Shown piece after piece: positions 31,400 to 40,729 of a DNA stretch of 40,729 bases. The notes beneath the pieces are model-generated. The model saw only the letters and a list, made by a program, of their open reading frames with translations, was not told where the DNA came from and searched no databases. Each line of letters begins with the position of its first letter. The stretch's first letter is position 1. A program made the position numbers and the translations under genes. The stretch comes from Chara braunii. Taxonomy: Eukaryota; Streptophyta; Charophyceae; Charales; Characeae. The stretch spans positions 359,347 to 400,075 of the forward strand of contig BFEA01000513.1 in assembly GCA_003427395.1 (NCBI GenBank), given 5' to 3'.

Positions 31400-32460
31400 A
31401 TCAATTGAAAATGACCTGAAAATAGAGGCATACATTAATCTTCTTTCCTATACGCATCGTTGTAGACACCCTGGCCCAATGGTCGGGGTTATGCGAAACT
31501 GTATATCGTGGAGAAACGGACACTCTCCACACCTTCAGCATGCCTAACCAATTGACGTCATTGTGCCTACACATATACCACATGTGCGAGCTCATGAACT
31601 AGCTCACCTACTGCGAACGCCAACGACTTTTTGCTCCCATGCGATGCAATAATGCGCGCTCACACTAACTCACTCACTATTCTCACTCATTATGTCGCAG
31701 CAAAGGTTGTTGAGGCCTGCGGTCAGACGAACGTTGGTGCGCTGACGTTTCTCACGTCGTCATGGGCGCATTTTTGTGCGACCTGAAAAATTAATACAAT
31801 TTGTCACGACAATCTTTCCGGAGTTGGTAAGCGACGTCCCCATCACATCAGGCGTCTCAAGCTGATAGCAGTTAAATATAACCACACGATCTTTAAGACG
31901 ACAGCCTTACTTGACTAGACTGACGAAGTAGGCCGTCAACTTATGTCGAGTTTCAAGTATTAGTGTGACTATGTGGAACCTCCTCTGACCACTCGCAAGT
32001 TCCCAAGTGAATAGACGTTACCACCTATCAAGATATTTATACTACTAAACTTTCAACTAGGATCGACTTTACGTTGGTCAATCAACCAACCAAGCACTGC
32101 CTAAGCCTTCATCACCTGCACAATCAAATATTACTTATAGTAGCGTGAAATGAGGATTTGCTAACTGTTAAGTCAATGCTAGATAGATTGATAACATCAT
32201 TCGGAAAAAAATATCCAACCACTCATATAATCAACAGGGGCACCACTATTTTTTTTGTCTCATACATAGCATAGGATTTGTTGACGTAGATACGGCCACT
32301 TGTAAAGTATTATGGCTTAGAGTATGGCGGAAGGTCCAAATTTCAACCTTATCGGACCCAAAAAGCGACATTCCGGTTGTGTCGGACCGATTTGAATCAT
32401 GTATCATAAAGTTTTTCTTTAACCAATTAGATAACAATTTCACAGTTTTTCAAGATATTT
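31400..32460. other. no recognisable gene
   Basis: AT-rich. On the plus strand TGGCCCAATGGTCGGGGTTA (31470) resembles an A box, and on the minus strand TCAATTGGTTAGGCATGC (near 31554) does so too, but neither has a B box in place. ORFs are 65 codons or less. Confidence 0.3.
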
Positions 32461-32463
32461 TAT

Positions 32464-32814
32464 GTGTTATCAAACCCCTGCTATTTGGTTGGACAACATT
32501 TTCTTAACAATTTTCTTGAACGCATGAGTCACCGCTGCAAACTGAACTCCTCAGAGTCTATTCACGGTCAGGCAAGAGTCACAAATATGACAGTTTTTTC
32601 ATACTGCAATCAACTCATGCAAAAAGTTGCGAACATGATAGGTTTCCCATGCGGCAATCAACTCCTTGAAAAAACCTCAAACATAAAAAAAATTATTCAC
32701 TGCAATGAACTCTCTCGGACTATGGAGAAACTCTTAATTGAGAAGAGTGTTATTTCAGACAGTTCACATCTTACCATTTTACCCGAAACAAAATCGTTCA
32801 ATGCTCATCACTAA
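32464..32814 (+). other. ORF of 116 codons over a 48 bp repeat
   Basis: Three units start at 32605, 32653 and 32701, exactly 48 bp apart, with the core TGCAATCAACTC. As 48 is a multiple of three, the translation repeats a 16-residue pattern (CNQLMQKVANMIGFP, CGNQLLEKTSNIKKII, HCNELSRTMEKLL). Units are well diverged at the DNA level, yet the frame stays open. No family is recognised. Coding is possible but unproven. Confidence 0.25.
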
Positions 32815-35800
32815 GTCAGGGAAAAACTCACAAAATCAATCGGTTTCTCTGTGATAAGTGAATCATTCGCGGACCGTTATAGCCACTTGAACGACGATGT
32901 CCATTAGACGGAGGGTCAACCTCAGCGGATGTATAAGGCATATACAATAGAAGGTCTAAATAGTTTAACATTTTTGTGAAATGCAAGTGGCACACTCCCT
33001 TAGTAGCTCAGACTTGGAAATAACGTAAGTATCGTGAATACCTTTTTTTACGCAATTGAATAATCCCCACTCGACAAAACTTTAAGTCACAATAAAACTT
33101 TGTTTTTTCCTCAGAACTCAACCGTTATACTTCACTCAAAGTTTAGTTAGTCTTGTCCATTAAACTTTTGGGGCCTGAAATATATAACATTTCCGGTTTC
33201 ATCAACCAGTCATCCCTCTTTCCATGTTTTTAACCCATTTTCCTTTTCCCAAGACATAGTCAGAACAAGCATAGAAAAAACAAAGATGATCACATACAAA
33301 AATTATTTCACCATCAGCATGGTTTGAGTGCACTCAAGAAAAACACGATATTTTAAGAACACACCCACAACACTGAGAACGTGAACGACAACCAGAATTC
33401 TCATGATCAGCAAACGGTAGACAATAAAAATTATATATAAAAACGATTATCGCCAAGTTTCAAACAAGTCCCTCGTCTGGAGGCATCACAATCTAGCCTC
33501 AACAACAAGTTGAAAGCCCTATACAATATCCCCCATAGTCCAAATAAGCCCACACACGCACAAACTTCAAATAACCCCACAAAGATCATCTGTCATCGAA
33601 TGTGCATACAACTTGACCATGAAATAAATTTATCTATACCCGAAAAAGATTCAAACAACCCAACAAAAGGATAATCAACTCTCATAACACGTATACAACC
33701 TAATTATGAAAAAACAACCTATCACAACTCGAAATCGAAATTTGTATCCAGGTTGGACCCCATGCATGTGGAAAAACTTGTAACTTGCAAGCTTACTTTA
33801 AGTGACTCAAGCAGATACTCTATTCATCCCAGTGACTACCTCACTCTCATAGGATTCCAACTTCTCACCTCACCTCACGTTCAACCAACTGGCAAAGCGA
33901 CCTTCACAACCACGTCCTCAAGCTCCACTATTTTAGCCTAGTGTCATGTACTAGCCTGAATGCAACTGAAAGGTCGTCTAAACCATCGTCATCACATACA
34001 TTCACATTGTCAAGTAGCCACTCCAGTATCATGACCTTTATTATGCAACCCTACAACAAATTACCATATCCCTCAACTATTTGTAACTCATAGCCGAGAT
34101 GCTTCATATGCTCAATCCCTACTACGGAACTCTCATAAAATCTCACTTGATAGGGTTTCCTCAACATTCGAGTGTACTCTCAGTCTGCTCGGATTTGTCA
34201 AGTTCATCCTTCTAGTTCCTCTTTGTCACCCTGCTTGTGAGGCGTATGGTTGACCCCTCCCCAACATATACAAATTATTTTTACCCAATACTCTCATCCT
34301 CTCTTTATTCTACGTGTTTTTCGACCTTCACGTGATGTGGCTATAACACTCGCTTCATTCTTCTGCAGGTTGGGAATGGGAAACAGATGGGTCATACTAT
34401 CATCCTTTTGGTCTCCTTGCTTCTCTTCCCTCTTTCTGGCTTGAGCATCAATGACCCTTTTGTAGCTATGGGTCGCCACGCCTTTGTTACTAACCTTCCC
34501 ACCTTCTTCCTCAATACACAACTTTGTCTTTTCCTTTTAACTCACCTCGTGAATCCACTTAGCTCCTTTATAATCGTCATTTTGTTCCACGCCTTGCGTA
34601 CCCTTTTGAGGGTCTCGTAACTTTATTTTGCTTCTTGTTCCTCGCAGCAGGTGACAGAGATGTTGATCAAACTCCCCTCCGAGTAGATTCTTTCAAATCC
34701 TATGTCATATAAGTCGTTATTTTGCCACATGAATTAAGTCTCGTTGCTCCGCCTATGAGAAGTTCACGAGGAAGACGAGACACTTATCGTGTTCTGACAG
34801 TGTCAAGACTTTGCAAGAAGCACTTTCACATTCTGCTAGAAACCGATCCCTCGACACGTAGCTATATTGGTTTAGCTTCTCTAAGTTGTCTTTAATGAGT
34901 TTTTCCTCGCACAGTCGATACGTCTTTCATGTGTCATCGTAAAATTTGCTTCTGGATTACTCTGCTTTTTCAACCAGCCTCCCGACTTCTCACTTCTGAT
35001 CTATGTGAATGAGCCTTATGACCTCGCTCAAGATTTGTTGTTCATTCCACTTGCAATCAAACGTTATTTGTTCAAAGTTATAAAGAAAAATGAAAACATG
35101 ACGACATATAAAAAATCAGATCTCAACTTTGGGCAGGTTGTCTCGTTGTAGTTCATGTCGGTCCAATAGATTGACGAGCTCCTCAACCCTAATCACTCTT
35201 TGAGGGCCCTCCATCTTTAGCTTTACCGACTCCCTGACTTGTTGAAAAAACAATGAGCGGTCTTAGGGTCGGGACTCGAAAAGAGTTGTGTAAATGAACA
35301 AATAAATGTAAGTCTCCTCCACTAACATTGCTCAATCATCTCTAATACGGGTAGATATGAAGAGTGTTCAATATGATAACATACCAAAGAAAACCTACAT
35401 ATGAACATATACTCACGCCCGCATTAGTGAATCCTACTCACATCTGCATTAGTTAATCCTCAAATAATATTATAAATATTCACCCATATATATACAAACT
35501 CAATAATCCAAACATTAAAAACAGTATCATACTCATCCTCAAAGTCATTATAGGTTGCGCACAAACAATACAAGTGAATGCCTCAAACGTTAACCACTGC
35601 ATAGTATAATCTGAATTGCAATGATAATTGATATCATTTTAACCATAATTTCTTAACAATAATATAATAGAAAGGTGAGGGTGTCTTTATCAAAATACGA
35701 CATAAAGTCGGCATGACAACAAATCATGCAACGAGAATGCAACATAGGAAAATAAAGATATATCGTTGACTTCGTAGCATGAAAATATAGGTATCGAAGA

Positions 35801-36341
35801 ACAGTAGAAATCAGAATGATACAAGTGTTATTCCTTCAATTCTTAAGCGAAGCATATGTTGTCGATGTACAATGTAATTTTCCTAGTATAAGATATTGAC
35901 TCTCGAGTCCCACTCTAAGGATCAATCCTCACCACAACCCCCTTTCATTCCAGTATCTGCACCTTGTCAATCCTATCAAGCTCAACTTGACAACCCGATT
36001 CATACATATTGAAGCAACAGGTGAAAAACCCCGCATCTCTCTAAATATGGTGACCCTACCTAACACGGGTGTGGCTTAGGTCGTCACTCTAGACCTACCT
36101 TTGTTGAGCAGTAACTGCCCCACTTTGTCGTCAAAGTTCACGCAAGGCTACAAATACCTTCCTCCTCTCTTACTTGGTAGTGTAGTTATTTTTCTTGTGT
36201 GAGGGAAGGTAAAAACATCTCACTAGGGACCAAGAACATCGTTTTAAAGTGGATCTTACTAACATTTTCAAAACTAATCATTACTTCCTTAACCTTCGAT
36301 GAAAAAGTAACAACTCTCTCATTGAGAACCGACTTCTCACA
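32815..36341. other. AT-rich region without a recognisable gene
   Basis: The only ORFs are 62-77 codons (around 33753-33941 and 34250-34620) and none shows a domain. A pyrimidine-rich stretch with CTC/TTC runs lies at 34240-34560. No tandem repeats were noticed until 36342. Confidence 0.35.
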
Positions 36342-36645
36342 CTGACTCCCTTTTTGGAAGAACCACCTTCCCTCAAAAGCGAGTCACTTCATTCAACCCT
36401 TTCTCGTATTAGACATGAATTAAACACAAAGCACATATCCTTTTAAACGGAAGGTAATCTATATATGTGCCATCACAAGTACATCAGACAACTCTGACTC
36501 CCTTTTTGGAAGAACCACCCTCCCTCAAAGGCGAGTCACTTCATTCAACCCTGTCTCGTGTTGGGCATGAATTAAACACAAAGCACATGTCCTTTTAAAC
36601 GGAAGGCAATCCATATATGCGCCATCACAAGTACATCAGACAACT
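36342..36645. repeat. 152 bp tandem duplication, diverged
   Basis: Unit 1 is 36342-36493 and unit 2 is 36494-36645, both beginning CTGACTCCCTTTTTGGAAGA and ending CATCAGACAACT. I count about nine or ten substitutions and no indels, so it is older than the duplication at 9372. Most differences are transitions (for example CGTATTAGACATG versus CGTGTTGGGCATG), as expected from methyl-cytosine decay. Confidence 0.95.
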
Positions 36646-36685
36646 CACAATAAATACACACATATAGAAATAGACAATATACTCA

Positions 36686-36712
36686 TATTAATAATAATAA
36701 TAATAATATATA
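36686..36712. repeat. (TAA)n microsatellite
   Basis: About six TAA units followed by TATATATTATG. Confidence 0.85.
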
Positions 36713-37381
36713 TTATGCATGCTTAAAATGCAGTTCTCTCACTGGTTTGGTTAAGTTCTTAAGCATACAGTCTTTATGAGTCGAATTCTCCTTCAGACGT
36801 GACTCAAGTCCTACCTACAAATACAAATACGGATGGGCTCAAACAAATCAAGGATTCAAACTAGGCTAGCTCTTGAACAAACACCATGTACTTAACCACC
36901 ACCTTAATTGGTCAAGCTTCACAGCCAAAAATTATAGTGGTACCCTACAACTAGACCAAAGTTGTAAGAACTTAATCTCTATTCATATAAAATATAAATA
37001 AATGATCGAAACTCACAGCCCTCTAGCCTTTCCACACCACTACCCCTAACTACCCCCTAAAAAATAACGAAGATTTTAAACAAAAATACTTCTAAGTTCT
37101 AACCAAATACCACACCTCGTAAAAATATGGTATTCTTAACATATTCCCAATAACAGACACCTTACCACCTCACTAACATGACTAGCATAATCAAAAGTTA
37201 TCGTTTTACGATGATCATCAACTTACCAAATCCAAGTTCGTTCTCTAAGGACCTTGGTAGGCAGTCAAAGTCCCTCGCAACGGTGTCACCTGTCGAGCGC
37301 ATAGGTCTCACTTAGGGGACCCTTGGGGCCACGACACGCAGAATTCATTATTGTTGAGGAAAAACACAAGGAGCTTTGTTT
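36713..37381. other. leader/flank of long-LTR copy 2; otherwise unassigned
   Basis: The last 70 bases before the PBS (37311-37381) match the leaders of the other copies in part (minus strand: CGTGGCCCCAAGGGTCCCC). The rest is AT-rich with no gene. Confidence 0.35.
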
Positions 37382-37399
37382 CTCCGACCGACTGCGCCA
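37382..37399 (-). other. primer-binding site, best preserved copy
   Basis: On the minus strand this reads TGGCGCAGTCGGTCGGAG, whose complement ends in GCGCCA as a mature tRNA would. Confidence 0.65.
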
Positions 37400-37401
37400 A
37401 C

Positions 37402-40400
37402 TATACCTCTGTCAAGTCCCTAAGATAGGATAGGGTCCCGCGAGATACAACTTACCTCCACCCGTGGAAGTTATTACCATCCTTTGGGTGGTTGTATCCC
37501 CGTCGAGCTATTAAACCACATTCAGAAGTTCTTCTTTATGTAATCGCAAAGGTGGTCCATCCGATAGTATTTCTTATACACTGTAGCAACACGAGGTAAC
37601 GCCTAAATCGAACCTGCATGCGAACCGAAACTTGAAGCACTTATCTCTCACGTGTGGCCCTACGCCCGTCGACTAGAATATCAAACCACTGCACGTCTCA
37701 ACTTTAAGAACAAAGATAATCCAAACCACAAGAGCATGCCTATTATATTTTTAACGATCAAATTCTCAACTATATATCACACGTGGACGATAGATTAAAA
37801 GTAGACATCTTCATACATATACGCGCATTTTAGAACCTGAAGAAAGATATAAAGAAGGAAGAAGGATAAATCCTCTGTTAAGAGGACTGTACAACATCTA
37901 ATTGTTCTCACAATATAGCTTCTCTATCATCTTCACTTTCATTTATCCCAATGACACCATAAAAACCAATATCAAGGTTCAACAACTAACCTGAATGATG
38001 CACGAAGTCACGTTTCATTACACTAATAGGGTCAACCTTACCGCTTGTTGCATCTCTCATCTCTTTAAAGCACACAAGACTTCAGTCATTATCCGACCTT
38101 AAGATAAAACACTCAACCTCTTTCAATGCCCATTGAAAAAAAACAGGTGAAATCACAGAGAACCACCGTAAACTTAGAGAGTCAAGGTTTTAGATTGAGG
38201 TCTAAGAGTAGGTAAACGTTGAGTCATAAACCGACCTATGACTGTTTGGTAATAGACGATGATGAAACTCAAACGTGTAAAGATATTGGTTGGTTGACGT
38301 GCTTTGTGTCACAAAACCAAAGCAGGCCTCACCTGTCGAGTCAATGGATATCAACTCCGTACCGCACTCCTAACTAACTGAGGGTATTTTATAGTAACTA
38401 TATCAAAATAACAAAAAATTGAGCCGCATTTTCCCTTAAGAAGTGTGCTCACAAAATATATACTAAGCCAAATCTAAGAAAAAAACGTCTGGCTCAAAGA
38501 AGACCTAAAAATAAACTACCTTTTTGGTTTTCGTAGAAGTTTCTGCAACAGTTCTTCTAGCGAGAAAAACTTTCAAAATTTTAACTTAATCCAAATATTA
38601 GAATAACTGTTATCAAAAAAGTTTCTAATGATTTTGACTAACTTTATAGTTTTAGCATAAATTACGACAACAGTTTCCCTAAGGACGAGGATTAAGAGCA
38701 TAAAAAGCAAAGCGAGCATGAAAAAACAATGTAATAACAAAATTTGGCGACTCCTTGCCGGTCACATAATCACAAGACGAGCTCTAATAGATGAGCTGTC
38801 AAATTGACTTGGATAAACGAACGACACCGCAATGCAAGGCAAATAAAGCAAGGCATTGTGGTTCCTTTATCAAAACTTCATCTCCGATTCATCCCATATC
38901 TCATTTTGTTCCACACAAACTTTTATAAAAACAAACAAACAATCAAGGGTTCAGAGTTTGACGCGCGTATGACCTTTCAAAAGCTAAATTAACATTCAAT
39001 CATTGCATTACTCGCAGATGCATATCTGATCCACAAATCAATGATACACAAAACACAGACTTATTTTATCCCAGCCGTAGCCCAAGACTGAAAGAGTCAC
39101 GCCACCACGAACACCAAATCGACTTAAATGTCATTTTTATCCACACTCATACATACAAGATTTCTTTACAAAACCCAAACCTGTTCTGTCACAACCCTTA
39201 GTTCAGGGTTTGCATAGGGTAGATTTTCTCTTCAATTTAGACAAATCATCCCTCATAATACTTGGGCATGTTCTGTATTGGCCCTTGGTTCAGGTCTTTA
39301 AGGCTCAAGCTAATACAAATTATATGACAAACGACAAGCTTTGCAATACCTAAGTTTTTTTCGTCCCTACCCTAGGTCGAGTTTGCGAAGCGATGAACAA
39401 TAAAAACAATCCGACGAAAAAAACAGTGTTTCACAATACCCACATATGTTTTGTCTCAGGTATTAGTCTAGGTTTACGAAACGTAAGACACTACGAACAA
39501 CACGACGAAATAAATTTATTTTCAACGCCACACATGTGATTCACAAAAGTAATTAGTTTACGTTGATTTCGGTTGAAGTCCTGAATAAAATATTAAATAG
39601 TATTTTAAGACAATCAATCAGATGGGCAAACACAATAGTGGAGGGGTACATAAGTAGGGGTGTACAAAAATCTGCGCACTCAAGTCGGTCTACCTCGTCC
39701 TTCCCTGACTCTAAGGTTCGTGTGACCCTCAGCAGAGTTCCCTCAATCATATGGGCTCTTGAGGTCCCACGGAGATTAAGCAATACGATCTAGCTTGGGT
39801 GGAATACTGCTAACCGCCTCCGTCTCAAGAAGTTTTACTAAGAGCGTTAGGGAGGAAGGAAGGCAAAATAGACACTCAAGACGCTCAAGGTTGGAGGAGA
39901 GGTTGCCCAATTTCTGGCGAGAAAGTTTTCAATAACGTAGCAATAAATGTGCAACCAGATCTATTTTTCTTCATCACTTTCGTCTCCTTTTCCACCTCCT
40001 ATCTCCTCGATCCAACCGCACCACCTTTGCGTGCAGCGTGGTCCAACTTCAAGAAAGAACCTCTCCAATCGGCATGTACAATTATGGTTGTGACGGTCTT
40101 CAAGAGCAGCGACTGTATTTCAAAGAAAGGTCGGTACGATCACGTAGTCTGTTCTCTTCCTCTTCTCCACTTTTACTTCTCCTTATTCTACCTCTAACGC
40201 ACCTAGCCGAAACCTCAGCCTGGTCAAACTAGTACTACTCTACACCTAGTCGAGGTTATGACCGAATTCACTCAGCACGATGACCGACCAAGAACCTTGC
40301 CATTGCAATAATCAACTTGCAAGGACGGTAAGGGTCGTGCCGTTCGAGGCAATGAGGGTTGTCGTGGCTGAAGAAGATAGCCACAAGCAATTGAATTAGC

Positions 40401-40650
40401 ATAGTGGTCATTAGGTTGAGGATAACATTTGCGGAGTTGAAAACGATTACTTTAAATTGAGGGTGACCACTACAGACCGAAGGTGGCCATGGTCACAACC
40501 ACGTGTTTTAATCCGCTACTGACCAAATGTACCGATTAAGAATGAATCTTTTTCTAAAACATGGGAAGATAAATCACCTCGCATGGGAAATTTTCCTTCC
40601 CTGCCAATTATTTTCCCGCCTTCGGCCCTTTTCTTTCCGTTCTACCTCAT
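37402..40650 (-). mobile_element. very long LTR (at least 3.2 kb), copy 2
   Basis: Co-linear with 5267-9030 over its full length and in the same orientation, ending at the PBS. It lacks the 440 bp segment 7886-8327. It keeps the five subrepeats (39055-39490). The outer boundary is near 40650, where homology to copy 1 fades (TTCTACCTCATCATC versus TTCTACCTTATCAATG); exact ends and target-site duplications could not be read. No element protein is encoded. Confidence 0.6.
39055..39490. repeat. five degenerate subrepeats in LTR copy 2
   Basis: Counterparts of 6975-7440, with cores such as TTTGCAATACCTAAG (39342) and TTTCACAATACCCACA (39428). Confidence 0.55.
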
Positions 40651-40729
40651 CATCATTCCAACCTACGTTGCATAGAGTACACGTACGGGGCCTTTCCGTA
40701 CGAAACATACAGGTAATATCTGTACGGGA
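40651..40729. other. window end with a 7 bp stem
   Basis: CGTACGG (40682-40688) and CCGTACG (40696-40702) pair perfectly, and GTACGGG recurs at the very end. Nothing else was recognised. Confidence 0.6.

Overview
This window looks like nuclear DNA from a large, repeat-rich eukaryotic genome. It contains no protein-coding gene I can support. Open reading frames are short, mostly lie inside repeats, and show no recognisable domain. The longest (about 294 codons) only translates a microsatellite. There are many poly-A/T tracts, two assembly gaps, several satellite families and decayed retroelement pieces. A plant or streptophyte-alga type genome would fit, but nothing here fixes the taxon.

Layout. 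1-500: poly-T, a palindromic GTCGGAC stretch, and a ~340 bp LTR-like repeat whose inverted partner lies at 14010-14330. 556-2500: a very dense run of short stem-loops, each with a different stem sequence; this is the most unusual region. 2500-4400: nothing recognisable. 4410-9030: two retroelement pieces facing each other, each with an LTR 3' end and a primer-binding site (PBS) like TGGCGCAGTCGG; the right-hand one carries an LTR of about 3.7 kb. 9372-9739: a 184 bp tandem duplication. 10690-12080: a ~82/92 bp satellite with a TTCGGTACCGAA core. 13537-14010 and 28737-29420: two more arrays of the same family on the opposite strand. 14300-17400: palindromes, a weak ORF, otherwise unassigned. 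17426-17500: tRNA-like fragment. 17811-18576: ten copies of a dispersed ~21 bp motif. 18890-20060: ~122 bp repeats split by GC-rich palindromes and poly-A. 20566-20679: strong hairpins. 20907-22750: T-rich and CA-rich simple sequence, a ~204 bp tandem repeat and a 194-base gap. 22750-27405: a 4.65 kb array built on the pentamer CTCTA. 28208-28611: another LTR end plus PBS. 30258-30326: tRNA-like fragment. 31003-31363: three foldback units. 31400-37380: mostly unassigned AT-rich DNA with two small tandem repeats. 37382-40650: the second long-LTR copy, co-linear with 5247-9030.

Overall reading: a nest of old LTR retrotransposon remnants with unusually long LTRs, mixed with at least five tandem-repeat families. 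No retroelement protein (gag, protease, reverse transcriptase, integrase) is visible, so the LTR pieces look like solo, truncated or non-autonomous copies. All homologies between parts of this window were found by eye and need alignment.
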